A stretch of 64,000 nt of DNA from Heterobilharzia americana (taxonomy: Eukaryota > Platyhelminthes > Trematoda > Strigeidida > Schistosomatidae): the NCBI GenBank assembly GCA_944470555.2, contig CALYCZ020000358.1:35549-99548 (forward strand). The letters run 5' to 3'. Below, in pieces: positions 11,051-22,194 of this stretch. The notes under the pieces were generated by a model. It saw only the letters and a list, made by a program, of their open reading frames with translations, ran no database searches and was not told where the DNA came from. Within the stretch, counting starts at the first letter, position 1; every line of letters starts with the position of its first letter. A program made the position numbers and the translations under genes.

Positions 11051-11394
11051 AAACCAATCATGTAGATTTGTCGGTTGATGTGATAAATGTTTCATATAAC
11101 GGTGGAGATAATAATACAAATAATAATAATGAAATGGATAAAAGTGATAACGTTGTAATATAAATGATGATAAGAACGAAGATAGCAGCATGAAAATGGT
11201 GGTAGACACTTGGATAATCAAGATGGGTCAAAAGCTTGTGAAAATAAAAGTTACGTAATAGTTAAGGGCGAGGTAAGTGGATAAACAAAGTCTAGATAAA
11301 TACAGTAAGTATACGAAAGGGGTGAAGAATAAGAAAAGGGGTAGGAAAAAGTAATAATAATAACTGAATGATAAAGTAATTAACTAATTAATCC
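11051..11394 (-). other. PLE 3' untranslated-like region
   Basis: Runs between the end of the minus-strand PLE coding remnant and the antisense family-B SINE. AT-rich, with no open frame. A comparable stretch follows the PLE piece at 15440-15735. Confidence 0.5.
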
Positions 11395-11458
11395 CTGGCC
11401 AAGCGAGAGATAAGGGATGTACAAACTTCTTCTGAATACAAAGGCTAGGATTATTAGC

Positions 11459-12049
11459 TCAAATTCCCACAGCTTCTGTTATGCGTAAAAGACGAGGTTG
11501 AATACCTTTTAAGAGATGAGATGGTATGTGGTGTATAATCGTGAAAGTAATGTTCTTATCTACCGAGTGACCACTATCAATGAGGTGAGATAAAACTGAT
11601 CTTCTGATGGATTTTATCTGTCCCTTTCCCAACCATGAAGGTAGATGCTCAGCAACACGTTTGTTAAGTTGTCTAGTAGTACGTCCTACATAGCTTTCTC
11701 CACAGGAGCAGCTAAACTTGTAAATACACATGGAAATGACAAAACTAGATAACTTATCTTCTTTCTGAGCAGTAATAATTGGTCGACTGGAAAATGATAG
11801 ACAAAGTTGTGTGGCGTGGAAGGTCCTTTTAATGACTCTAGAGAGTCTCTGGTATAAACCTTTTCCGGCCACATCCCCATTAAATTGCAATTTCATCAAT
11901 AAAAGTTTCTTTTGTATGATAATAGTACCAGATTTGTTCCCCCTGGCTATGTCTATGTATCTTTTTATGAAAGTGTTAGGATAGCCCATTTCAACCAATG
12001 AATTACGGATATAATCTAACTCCTTCAATACTTGATCATGCGAACACAT
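11459..12049 (-). pseudogene. PLE C-terminal part with GIY-YIG endonuclease (best copy)
   Basis: One 196-residue frame covers the linker (ELDYIRNSLVEMGYPNTFIK) and the nuclease: YKFSCSCGESYVGRTTRQ, then LNKRVAEHL, then SHLIDSGHSVDKNI. YVG matches the YIG half of the motif, the Arg of GRTTR lies where the family has its catalytic Arg, and a Cys pair precedes it, as is usual in animal PLEs. In the family this domain nicks target DNA for retrotransposition. The RT domain is absent, so this is a fragment. After the stop, the usual C-terminal LCIQKKFVHPLSL continues in frame to about 11395, so the stop looks premature. Confidence 0.8.
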
Positions 12050-12099
12050 TTTTCATGCTCTGTTAGTCAGGCTTAATCTTTGTACTCTTATATGGTTAT

Positions 12100-12425
12100 T
12101 ATGATTAATCACTGGAGTGCAACCAACTTCATGTTGTCTAGTCCTGACTGCAGACCGGACCCCATCGATCATATTTGCAATGTGGCATCCGAGATAGGAA
12201 GCTCAGCATCGCGGTGCACATTAGTAGATGTTAGTTGGTTGGAGGTAATCGGCAGGAAGCCCTGGACCTAGGTTTCGTGCTTTTTGGCACTCGTCAGCAA
12301 GGCGTATCTGCAACCTGGACGGAACTGATGTCCCGCCTGAGATTCGAACCCGCGTCACCCAGTGTTGTAGTCAGCGACTTCACCACTGAGCTATTTGGGC
12401 CACGTCTGACCTCCCTTAGGACTGG
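12100..12425 (-). repeat. tRNA-like SINE, family C, near full length
   Basis: The minus strand reads: A-box TAGCTCAGTGGTGAAG, B-box GGGTTCGAATCTC, hammerhead (12259-12303), then a tail of about 150 bp ending near 12105 in GTTGCACTCC. The tail end of another unit lies just upstream on the same strand (12426-12475), a tandem head-to-tail junction. Confidence 0.8.
12259..12303 (-). ncRNA. Hammerhead ribozyme, family C, all core positions intact
   Basis: The minus strand has stem I GCCTTG with CAGGGC (six pairs, one G-U), CTGACGA, stem II GTGC/GCAC with loop CAAAAA, GAAA, CCTAGG and a GTC site. This is a type I layout. Stem III has no loop: ACCTAGGT is self-complementary, so cleavage may need a dimer. 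It is the best candidate for activity in the window; the right-arm copy at 38299-38343 is identical over the motif. Confidence 0.8.
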
Positions 12426-12481
12426 CTTACATATGTTGATTGGTCATCGGAGTCCAACCAATTTCACGTTCTCCAGCCCAG

Positions 12482-12650
12482 CTCTAGCTAAGTGGGAAAG
12501 GCGCTGACTACAACATTGGGTGACGCGGGTTCTAGTGTCAGGAGGGACATCAGTTCCATCGAGGTTGCAGATACGCCTTGCTGACGACTGCTAAAAAGCA
12601 CGAAATCTAGGTCCAGGGCTTCCTGCAGATTGCCTCCAACCAGCGAACGT
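12482..12650 (+). repeat. tRNA-like SINE, family C
   Basis: A damaged A box (CTAGCTAAGTGGGAAAG) and a damaged B box (GGGTTCTAGTGTC) are followed by a hammerhead. It sits head to head with the 12100-12425 SINE. Confidence 0.7.
12575..12619 (+). ncRNA. Hammerhead ribozyme-like motif, family C
   Basis: Stem I is perfect (GCCTTG with CAGGGC). CTGACGA, GAAA and GTC are intact. Stem II loses its first pair (CTGC with GCAC) and stem III starts TCTAGG. Activity is possible but reduced. Confidence 0.65.
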
Positions 12651-12652
12651 AT

Positions 12653-13114
12653 TTACTTCCTTCGCACGCAGAGATCAGGCTTGAACTGATGAATTGCCAG
12701 TGCCTCCGCTGTGCACAACTGTCGAAGGTGTACTCCTATTGAGCTATTCCATCTGATACGATAAATGACATTGAAAGAAGATTCTGGTCTAGCTTTATAT
12801 CCAGAGTTGACCAAATGTTCATGAATTGAACTGTTAATTGATTTACATTCTCCCCTAGACAACCATGCTGGATAGTGCTCCCAGATACGTTCGGAAAGCG
12901 TGCACCATCCTGCATGGTTGTCGTTATTCTTCCTACTCATCTTACCCTTATTATTTCCTTTCTCATGTGTTCGTACCAATTTCCTAATGAACTGTAGAGG
13001 ATAATTATTAATTGTGAGTGATTCTTCCATGTGTTTTAGTTCCTTGTTTAGGTCGTTGTACTGACTAGTCAGTTTTCTAGATCTACCACAAAGTCTGATA
13101 AAGTTGATTGCCAT
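12653..13114 (-). pseudogene. PLE C-terminal fragment with internal deletion
   Basis: The 153-residue frame has the PLE linker (LTINNYPLQFIRKLVRTHEK), then jumps into the late GIY-YIG part (ERIWEHYPAWLSRGECKSI), and ends FKPDLCVRRK. The segment that should hold the CxC and YIG half of the nuclease is missing, so it cannot be functional. Confidence 0.7.
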
Positions 13115-13398
13115 ATTTGGCCACTTCCTATCGTCTTTCTCTTTTGTTTCAATACTGTTTCGACAGCATCATGGTAGTGACCTGTGTGATTCAATTTGGT
13201 AGGATTAAAAATTTCATAAATATCAATTAAAATTGTTTCATATTTTTCGATCGGTTTAACAGCTTTCTTTGGCTGAATAGATTTTTTCGCCGTAAATCTG
13301 TTGAATAGTACAAAATTATCCTCACTTTGAACATCTGCGCATATGAAGTTCCATACAACATGAGTTTCATGTTTTCCAACTGTGAATTCCTTTATCAT
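13069..13398 (-). CDS. Unrecognised 109-residue reading frame
   Basis: Not recognised. The N-terminal half has MIKEFTVGKHETHVVWNFIC and a Lys-rich stretch (AKKSIQPKKAVKPIEKYE). It overlaps the PLE fragment in another frame, and the join at about 13100 looks like the PLE linker fused to unrelated sequence. It may be a decayed host exon, part of another element or chance. The right-arm copy (37204-37533) is identical in translation. Confidence 0.25.
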   Translation of the reverse strand: MIKEFTVGKHETHVVWNFICADVQSEDNFVLFNRFTAKKSIQPKKAVKPIEKYETILIDIYEIFNPTKLNHTGHYHDAVETVLKQKRKTIGSGQIWQSTLSDFVVDLEN

Positions 13399-13399
13399 C

Positions 13400-13620
13400 T
13401 GTTTCTGGTTTACCTATGTGACGTTTACTTTGTAGCCCCTTTTTATATCATCAGTTTCATACTACTTAGTATTTTTAAGTAGTATAATCATTTTGTGTTA
13501 TTGATTGTATCATGTGGTCGTTGGTTGGACCGAATTTATCGGTCTCCATTGGCAAATTGGCTCCATCACGGATACCTCGATATTGCCTGTGTTCTTACTT
13601 ATATAGTGATGATTGATACC
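13400..13620. other. Unassigned sequence
   Basis: AT-rich; nothing recognised. Confidence 0.4.
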
Positions 13621-13633
13621 GGCTAGCAGTGGA

Positions 13634-13680
13634 ATCCAGAGTGAGCATTTCGTCCTATTCAGGACTCATCACAGCTGGAC
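13634..13680 (-). ncRNA. Hammerhead-like motif, family A, with a 2-base core insertion
   Basis: The minus strand has stem I GTCCAG with CTGGAT, stem II GTCC/GGAC and GAAA, but the core reads CTGTGATGA, two bases longer than CTGATGA. Stem III is irregular. Probably inactive. Confidence 0.55.
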
Positions 13681-13820
13681 GTATACAGGCAATATCGAGG
13701 CATCCGCGTAGAAGCCTTTATGCCGATGCAAGCCGATCAATTCGGTTCAATCAACGACGGTATAATACAAACAATAACACTAAAACTATACCCGTCGAGC
13801 AAGAAGTGGCTATCGTGGCT

Positions 13821-13975
13821 TGATGGTCTAGTGAGTAACGCTCTGTCATTTGAAGCGATTCCTGCCGAGCTCGAATCCCGGTGGAACAATATCACTCATT
13901 AGGACGCAGGCACATCCGGCTGACGAGTCCCCAAATAGGACGAAATGCTAGCTACTGTCCATCATTACTATATAG
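13821..13975 (+). repeat. tRNA-like SINE, family A
   Basis: A-box-like TCTAGTGAGTAACGCTC and B-box-like GAGCTCGAATCCC. At 13914-13950 the 5' half of a hammerhead is present (ATCCGG, CTGACGA, stem II, GAAA), but the cleavage-site strand is deleted. Confidence 0.7.
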
Positions 13976-14689
13976 CTCATGTTTCCTGATAATGCTGCTT
14001 TAATTACATCCTTGAATGTTCATTCTGTTCAGTTGTATCTTATTCACCATTTAGTATCCGTGGATATTATTATCTTTCACAGTCCATGATGATGTTGTAA
14101 TTTCTTTCGTTCCCTAATGGTATATTTTACCTTGAACATTTTTTTATCTTATGTCTTTACCTCATTGTGAGAACTTACACGCATCCTTTATATTCCCCTT
14201 CTGGTAACTTGAACACACAGCTTTGTCGTTTATTACTGTTAACGTACTTCTTTGTAAAGTGCTTTGATAGCAATCAACCCGTAGATACCTGAAGAATCCA
14301 GGTTTGTATTTTATTAATAAATATTGATTTTTAATATAGAATGAACGGTATTTCAAACAAATCTATGTTTGGGATTTTACATGTTATTCAAGCGTTTGGT
14401 CTATATTGTTGACTGGTCACTTGTTCGTTAGGATTCCCAATTACTTGGGGAGAAATTCACACCAACATTTATTGATTACGTATATCAGTATATTCGGTAA
14501 AGGTTTGGATTTCGTGACCAAAAACACATACACACAATGTAAGAAAAAACTTGCTTTAATTTTACTAAGATTATATCTAATTTAAGAACCAGAGTTATTT
14601 GTCTTGAAATTTTATGACAATCTGATTCATTAGTTAGATTTTAGGCGTGTACAGATGAAAGTGTAGATTATCAGAACAGGTAGGGCAAG
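13976..14689. other. Unassigned AT-rich sequence
   Basis: Contains a 64-codon minus-strand frame at 14162-14356 without recognisable features. I see no supported gene or repeat. Confidence 0.4.
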
Positions 14690-15425
14690 GCAGAGAAGAC
14701 GGGACTTCCTTCAGGTGAACGTACAGAAGACAGAGGTGATGAAGATACCCAACCAACAACCACAAGCACTAATCACCATCAACGTGAGGAATATAAAGGA
14801 AGTTGTGTCTCACATACCTAGGCAGCAACCTCTCAACTACAGGTGGCACAGATCATATATTAAAGCCAGGATCGGAAGATAGTGACACAGGCCTTTCTGC
14901 CTTAATCTATGGAGATCTACTGCACTGCACTCCGCTCCACTGACCTCAGCATAAAGTGTGAACAAGATGCGGATTTTCCACACTAATTCAGTCAAGTCAG
15001 TCCTTCCATGTGATGGTTGAGAGACTTGGAGCATTATGAAAAGCATTTACAACAAACTGTAGACATACATCAACAGCTGCCGTCTACACTCGATACTAAA
15101 AACCAGATGGCGAGAAAGAATCAGCAACAAGAAACTCTGGCTGTCAACGAACTAACCAAGACACAGACTGAGAACACTGATTGGGGACACCATGCATGAG
15201 GCAAGGCCAGACCGTTGAGTGGAAGCCAAATGGGAAACGACGAGGTGAAGTTGACATGGAGGAGATGGTGTGAAGAAGAAATGAAAGCTTTTGGGAAGTC
15301 ATGGAGCCAGCTTGAGAAGACTGGAGAGAAGAGAATGAAATGGTGATGTGCTACTGAAGCCCCTATGTTCCTATGTTCCACAAGGGACCTAAAGGATAAA
15401 TAGTAATAGTATTGATAATAATAAA
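14690..15425 (+). mobile_element. RTE-like fragment, second family
   Basis: Frameshifted RT C-terminal pieces: a QLNVEETEVMKIP-like block, KEVVSHTYLGS-like, then RRWCEEEMKAFGKSW near the end. It ends in a TAA-rich tail at about 15400-15425. It is the same family as the longer copy at 24100-25343 but more decayed. Confidence 0.65.
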
Positions 15426-15439
15426 ACATGAGATAGCAG

Positions 15440-15735
15440 AAATCACAGTAGCTCAGTATATTGTCAGTAAAACTAAGTCAATATTCCGGCCTGGTTTTAT
15501 ATGGGTCAAAGGAAATGTATCAGAAGTTCTACCCGTGAACATTTAATCGATTCCAACCATTTAGCCGACCCAAACAAGGATTTCAAGGTGATCTATCGAA
15601 TTCACCCTACCATTTCACGTCTCCTGCTTGTTCAACTTTTAAAAACAACAGAGTTCTTGGCTATCCATGAACTGAAGACTGACCTTTGTGTGCAAAAGAA
15701 GTACGTACAGTCTTTGTCTCTACCTAGGCCTTAAT
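15440..15735 (+). pseudogene. PLE C-terminal end
   Basis: 15501-15734 encodes REHLIDSNHLADPNKDFKVI and ends ELKTDLCVQKKYVQSLSLPR, the normal C-terminus of the GIY-YIG portion in these PLEs. All upstream domains are missing or out of frame. Confidence 0.7.
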
Positions 15736-16170
15736 TTATTTTAGTCTTGGTGGGCTTCATCCTTTTTCTTCTCGTTTTTCACCACCTCCCCCCATTGTTT
15801 GTATCAGATTAATCTTTGTACTCTTATATCATCATTATCACTCTGTTTTTTGTATTCATTTGTTTCCGCTATTATTTCATTTGATCTTCCTAATTATCAC
15901 AACTCTTAACAAAACATTTTTAATTTACTCCAATCAACCTGTTGTCTCATTCACATTACCTAATCACTTTTGATTGTTTATTAACGTTCTCACCCCTCCC
16001 CCCGCTTTTAATCAATACGCACTTTATAAACGATTTGAAAGTCTTACGTAACCCCTTTTTGTTACCATTCGACCTTTACGTCATCAACTATCAACATTGT
16101 AATCATTATTATTGTTTCAACCCCTCATTATTTCAGTTAAATCTTCCTCAGGGATTACAGTCTTTAAACA
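15736..16170 (+). other. PLE 3' untranslated-like region
   Basis: Pyrimidine-rich, with no supported frame, lying between the PLE stop and a family-B SINE. Confidence 0.5.
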
Positions 16171-16174
16171 TCAT

Positions 16175-16345
16175 ATATATGGTTAACGCGTTCGCCGTGG
16201 AACCTGAAGGTCCTGAGTTCGACCCCTAGGCGGGTCGTTGGTGCGTACTGCTGAGCAGTCCCATACTAGTTGGACGAAACAGCTGTCCAGTGCTCCCAGA
16301 TTTTCAATGGTCCCCCAACTGATGTCATTCCATGATGAATACTAC
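16175..16345 (+). repeat. tRNA-like SINE, family B, 5' truncated
   Basis: Starts within the A box (GGTTAACGCGTTCGCC), has a B box GAGTTCGACCC, a hammerhead motif, and the tail CCCCAACTGATGTCATTCC. Confidence 0.75.
16245..16293 (+). ncRNA. Hammerhead motif, family B, one core mutation
   Basis: Stem I (GTACTG with CAGTGC), stem II, GAAA, the palindromic stem III ACAGCTGT and the GTC site are intact, but the core reads CTGAGCA instead of CTGAGGA. That G is invariant in the family, so activity is probably lost. Confidence 0.65.
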
Positions 16346-16790
16346 TTCTAAATTAATGAAATCCTCATTCATCTCAAGACAAGACAGTAAAACTGTTGAA
16401 ATGAATATGAGTAAATGATAGGATTTTACAGTCGTAAAGAAAAAGTCTCTTGTCAGTTGTAACAATTACTATATTTCTACCTCTGTGTTGAATGTAAAGT
16501 GACTGGTAAGAGTTTGACCAATTTAAAATCAAACAACCAAGTCATATTCTGATTTATAATGTTGTTCCTCAGTTGGAATAATCTTCATGGATGATTTAAA
16601 GTTTTTTTGGGATCAATTTGAATAAATTAATCAACTACTCTACTATAGAGCTGTCTATTCACTTTCAAAACTGTATGCATACATGAAGATGTACATTGAT
16701 GGAGCACTAGAGAGCTATCATACTGTCTAGTTCTGAGTACTGACTGAATTCCATATATCATATTTTCAATATGACCACCAAGGCAAGAAG
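16346..16790. other. Unassigned sequence
   Basis: AT-rich. From about 16700 it carries a decayed family-C SINE tail; otherwise nothing recognised. Confidence 0.4.
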
Positions 16791-16905
16791 AGCCACTATC
16801 ACGGTATACTTGGATGGATATTAGTTGATTAGAGGTAATCAACTGGAAGTCTTGCTTTCTCTAAGTTTCGTATTTATTGTCACTCGTCACCAAGGAACTG
16901 ATGTA
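16791..16905 (-). repeat. Decayed family-C SINE with hammerhead remnant
   Basis: The minus strand has GTGACGAGTGAC, GAAAC and CTTCC in family-C order. Core and stems are eroded. Confidence 0.45.
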
Positions 16906-17149
16906 TATTTGCCTATTAAAAAAGGAATAACACAGTTTACAGCTTTCTGATATTTCTTGCCTTCAGTTGATTGTCTACATGCTGTATTGTCACTTACACC
17001 ATACTTCACATAGTTACATTTCAGTAATGTAGTGTAGGTCAAAGATTCATCACAGGAATACTATCACACTTGTGAATAAAATCCATTTGTGTAAATCAAA
17101 TGGAAATCCACTCAGGAACCTTGTGCATATTTGTGCAATAGGCGATTCA

Positions 17150-18235
17150 TCATCATCATCAATATCAACATCGGACCAGGCATTACCACGTAACGCTCCC
17201 AGTTGCCACACCTCATATCACTACATCAAGTAAAAAGGCAGTGAGGTGAAGGATGAAGATAAGAGAATGCAGTCAAAAGATATTTAAAGTATTCAAAGAG
17301 AGAGAGAGAGAGAAAGGAAGAATGAGAAAGTGGTGAGATTCTGTATGGTGTCTTTAAGATGAAGATAATGTGTGTCTGTGTATACATCTGCACCACTGAC
17401 ATCGGTTCTCAGCCATATCACATAGAGTCTCCAACCACTCGTTCCACTTGTCCCCCCCACGGACACCAACCACCTAGTCTGCATCGACCAACATCGCTCA
17501 AACCAACAGTCAAACACTTCATACATTGGCGCCAAGATTTAGTCTGGTCACCTCCAGCCCTTTTCCAGCATCCACCTATTTCGGCCAACATTGTGTGATG
17601 AGGCAATTGGTGACTAGGCATATGTAACACATGTCCCAACCATTTCAGTCGATGAAGGTTCACAACCTCGTCAACTGACTTACCTCTTCTCCCTCCCTAA
17701 AACTCTACACCTGACTTCTGCATTACTCACGTGGTGACACCACAGAATACAGCCTATACCGCGAAGACAACGATGGTCAAATACCTGAAGCCTTCTCATA
17801 TCTTCCACTTTCAATGGTCATGTTTCACAGCCATACAGTAGAACAGACAGGACTGCTGTGCAGTACACGCGACCCTTAATAGACAAACGGATATCACGGC
17901 TGCACCATATGTGGCTTAAATTGGCAAAAGCCAATCGAGCCTTTTGTATTCGTGCAGAGATTTCATCGGCAACTGTTCCACCATGGCTGATCCTACTTCC
18001 AAGGTAAGTGAAGTGGTCAACACACTCAACCACTTCACTCTCTATTGTTAGCCGTGTTACCGCTGAAGACCAGTCCTGGAGCAAAAATTTGCATTCGGGT
18101 GATGAGAACCGCATCCCAAACATTCTCAAACTGACACTCAAAGTGTTCAGAAGACTCTGCATCTTGTCAGCATCTTCACCTAACATGATTATGTCATATG
18201 CATAATAGGTGATTAACCACACCTATTTTATATGA
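17150..18235 (-). mobile_element. RTE-like retrotransposon copy A
   Basis: The minus strand encodes the RT C-terminal half: YYAYDIIMLGEDADKMQSLL (YADD changed to YAYD), VVECVDHFTYLGSRI, IRLSIKGRVYCTAVLSVLL, then after frameshifts MNLHRLKWLGHVLHMPSH. It ends in a (CAT)n tract near 17150. The 5' end is truncated. It shares more than 200 identical bases with copy B at 20108-20545. The mirror in the right arm is an A/B hybrid. Confidence 0.8.
17292..17314 (+). repeat. (GA)n microsatellite
   Basis: Shorter than the matching (CT)n at about 33278-33303 by about four bases. Confidence 0.8.
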
Positions 18236-18525
18236 GGATTAATGACACTACCTAGTCACGCAAACGCGAGATCCCTTGGTTCAAACTCAACTCCCCTAAG
18301 CCAACGAAGCATAACTCTACCTCTTATATGCACGAAAAGTGATACTCTTTATCAAAACCCGACTTCATTTACTCTCGTCTAGTATTTCAGGAGGGAGTTG
18401 CAGACTGATATTAGATCATACCATAATGTAATAAACAGGCAAACAAATTCATTTACGCTTTAGATTACATTACAGGTAAAGATCAAAATTAATGAGATAC
18501 ATTTCTTGTATATTGACAAGCTAAC

Positions 18526-18674
18526 CTGTTTAGTAGTCAATGATTTCGTCATAATCGCAGATGATTCTTCAGCTTGGATATTTTTAATTAACTCTTTCTT
18601 CAATTTCTTCTCTTCTTCAAATTTCTTATAAGCTTCATCATGTAACAGTTTATTTTCTTTAACAATTTCACTAG
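18526..18674 (-). CDS. CFAP99: CFAP99-like protein, downstream exon (left arm only)
   Basis: On the minus strand a TTTTCAG acceptor precedes a 149-nt exon and a GTTAGC donor follows it. It encodes SEIVKENKLLHDEAYKKFEE then KKLKKELIKNIQAEE, a charged coiled-coil. It starts with two bases of a codon, which fits the single base left at the end of the 21694-22043 exon, giving HKL-A-SEIV across the junction. CFAP99 proteins carry an EIVQEV-like coiled-coil after the part encoded by that exon (from memory, not aligned). This exon has no copy in the right arm. Family function is ciliary/axonemal; the exact role is unclear. Confidence 0.6.
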
Positions 18675-18929
18675 CTGAAAATAAAAAAGTACATTCAGAA
18701 GTTGTATGACTGCAAAAGAGATTGCAACATAGGACTTTCAGGCATCTTGTCGAATACGTTATTGACAAACTACGAAATTCATTCATAAATTAGTACGACC
18801 TATATGTAATGAATACAATCGTCGAGTATTTACCCTGACATTCGACATCACGACATTTCATAACCGCTTCGAGAGATTTTCATCTCCAAGTAAGTCACAA
18901 ATGAGCCTTTGTTGTGATGCCCCAATTTT

Positions 18930-19679
18930 TGTATAAAACATTATTATTGATCTGAACATTTTAACGTGTCATTCACACACCATTTCTTTTACCACATGAC
19001 TAATAGTCCATTTCCCACCCCCATCCTGATGTAAATCGCTGATTGGTTAATCTTTACTCTTACCATGCAGATGTCTCAAATTGAGGACAAGGTCATTTTC
19101 ATATGTGTACATAGTCACGTGTTACAGGATTGGTTATTATATTATATTCTCAAAGTAATACACTCTCCCATCTGCCAGCTTCGTTCTTCTCTGTATTATC
19201 GTCCCAGGGTTGTGGTCAGTGTCTCTTGCATACTGAGTTAGCTGTCAGATAATCGTGCGTATTATATTCGTTCCTATATATATATATAAATATTTGCGTA
19301 CGAAAATATAACAGCCCTCGACTGTAGCTCACTGGTAACGTGCTCGTCATAAAACCTGAATGTATCTGGTTCAATCCCTGGTAGGGTTATGAGTGTGCAC
19401 CACTTCGGAGTCCCATACCAGAATGAAGCAGCTGTCCAGTACTCTCAAACTGTCAATAGTTCGAAAGAAGCATTCTTTCTGATAAAGATTACCTCGTTAA
19501 AAAGTTTACATGTTTATATTTTTGTCTATGGACAGCCCTAGGAGTCTTTCATCGCTGAGGACTGTCCTGAGGAAATGAAAAATATCGTAAAGCCAGTAGA
19601 TTTCTTTTGAAAATTGTCAGCGACCAGTTATAAACGTTTTTCAGTTGCCTGACAAATATAAGTTGTCTACAGACTTGTC
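18930..19679 (+). repeat. Nested inverted repeat, arm 1
   Basis: Reverse complement of 20699-21456, and therefore in the same orientation as right-arm 31942-32699. It contains a family-B SINE (19311-19465). The spacer between the nested arms holds the A tract and RTE copy B. Confidence 0.85.
19311..19465 (+). repeat. Decayed tRNA-like SINE, family B
   Basis: A-box-like TGTAGCTCACTGGTAACG and B-box-like GGTTCAATCCC. The hammerhead region is eroded (TCGGAGTCC then TGAAGC). Confidence 0.65.
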
Positions 19680-19694
19680 ATCATCATCATCATC

Positions 19695-20545
<851 letters not shown>

Positions 20546-20698
20546 TTCTAGTGTTGAATATGACTACAGTTGCTGAAGCTACCACTTATCGATTTATCTC
20601 CCTCTGTCTGTGTATTCAATAGCTGATGTGCAGTTATCTAATTCACTGTGGAGTTGGAAAAAGGGTCGATTATTTCCCTTTATGGAACATTAAAAAAA

Positions 20699-21456
20699 AG
20701 ACAAGTCTGTAGACAACTTATATTTGTCAGGCAACTGAAAAACGTTTATAACTGGTCGCTGACAATTTTCAAAAGAAATCTACTGGCTTTACGATATTTT
20801 TCATTTCCTCAGGACAGTCCTCAGCGATGAAAGACTCCTAGGGCTGTCCATAGACAAAAATATAAACATGTAAACTTTTTAACGAGGTAATCTTTATCAG
20901 AAAGAATGCTTCTTTCGAACTATTGACAGTTTGAGAGTACTGGACAGCTGCTTCATTCTGGTATGGGACTCCGAAGTGGTGCACACTCATAACCCTACCA
21001 GGGATTGAACCAGATACATTCAGGTTTTATGACGAGCACGTTACCAGTGAGCTACAGTCGAGGGCTGTTATATTTTCGTACGCTAATAGTTATACATATA
21101 TTGAGGAACGAATATAATACGCACGCTTAGCTGACAGCTAACTCGGTATGCAAGAGACACTGACCACAACCCTGGGACGAGAATACAGAGAAGAACGAAG
21201 CTGGCAGATGGGAGAGTGTATTACTTTGAGAATATAATATAATAACCAATCCTGTAACACGTGACTATGTACACACATGAAAATGACCTTGTCCTCAATT
21301 TGAGACATCTGCATGGTAAGAGTAAAGATTAACCAATCAGCGATTTACATCAGGATGGGGGTGGGAAATGGACTATTAGTCATGTGGTAAAAGAAATGGT
21401 GTGTGAATGACACGTTAAAATGTTCAGATCAATAATAATGTTTTATACAAAACTGA
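20699..21456 (-). repeat. Nested inverted repeat, arm 2
   Basis: Partner of 18930-19679. Includes the inverted SINE at 20930-21085. The repeat ends near 21456 where the sequences diverge. Confidence 0.85.
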
Positions 21457-21693
21457 GGCCTTACAACAAAAAGGGACAAAATGCGGGTGCTGGATTCTTC
21501 TGTTAGACACAAGCAATGAAATTCGTATTCAAGTTCAATTTATCATTTATGCTATAGTTATGAAAAACTTTCCTCAATATTATATGACTTGCATAACCTG
21601 CATAACATCTTATAAACTAACATGTATTATACTTCATCAGGTTGTATGAACATAATTGAAAGGAAAAGAGAAGAAAAACGTCTAGAAACAAAC

Positions 21694-22043
21694 CTAATTT
21701 ATGTTTTTCTTTTATCACTTTCTTTTTGGCAATTTTAGCATTTCTATGTGAAGTAGAAATCTCTTTAGCTAATTCATTGATTGTAGCCTGTTGTTGCTTC
21801 TTTTTATTCATTAATTCCATTAACTTTTGATTTTTTTCACTTTTCAGTTGATTAACATTACTACGTCGTTTACAATAAAGATTATATTTAGCAATTGATG
21901 AAGCTCCTTCATGACTTATCATTGTATTCAGACGATTATGTTCCATTTGTTTTAATTGATTCAATTTGATTTTAGCCTCTTCTTCCGTTTTCCATGCTTG
22001 ATAAGCTACATCTGTAAATGCTCCTGATTCTAGTTCATAGAGT
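21694..22043 (-). CDS. CFAP99: CFAP99-like protein, central exon
   Basis: On the minus strand a TTTCTGTAG acceptor opens a 350-nt exon that ends at AATTAG before GTTTG. It encodes LYELESGAFTDVAYQAWKTE, then EHNRLNTMISHEGASSIAKY, then HRNAKIAKKKVIKEKHK. As far as I recall the family, CFAP99 has the same order: LE.G...W, RL.GK.SYEEA, LM, and a late RNA/AK stretch. The exon begins with one base of a codon and ends with one. In this arm the ISHEEA-like motif reads ISHEGA; the right-arm copy keeps EEA. Coiled-coil, probably axonemal. Confidence 0.65.
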
Positions 22044-22194
22044 CTACAGAAAGTGTAACATAAAGTAGTAAAAGTGACCTTGATTACGAATTTTAGCATT
22101 GGTGAGTTCACATGACCTTGAAAAAACAGGCAGGTTTTAGACTTGGTTGAGAGTGTATCGATGATAATTTCACTCTCCCAAAGGTTTTGAAACA

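Noticed and set aside
12235..12507. Open frames of 90-112 codons overlapping family-C SINEs (also 4326-4664, 38095-38367, 45942-46280)
   Set aside because: They run across or antisense to tRNA-like boxes and hammerhead motifs and recur wherever the SINE occurs, so they are by-products of the repeat.
15121..15429. 102-codon minus-strand frame rich in Tyr, Phe and Ser (also 24067-24501)
   Set aside because: It is antisense to the 3' end of second-family RTE copies and their TAA-rich tail.
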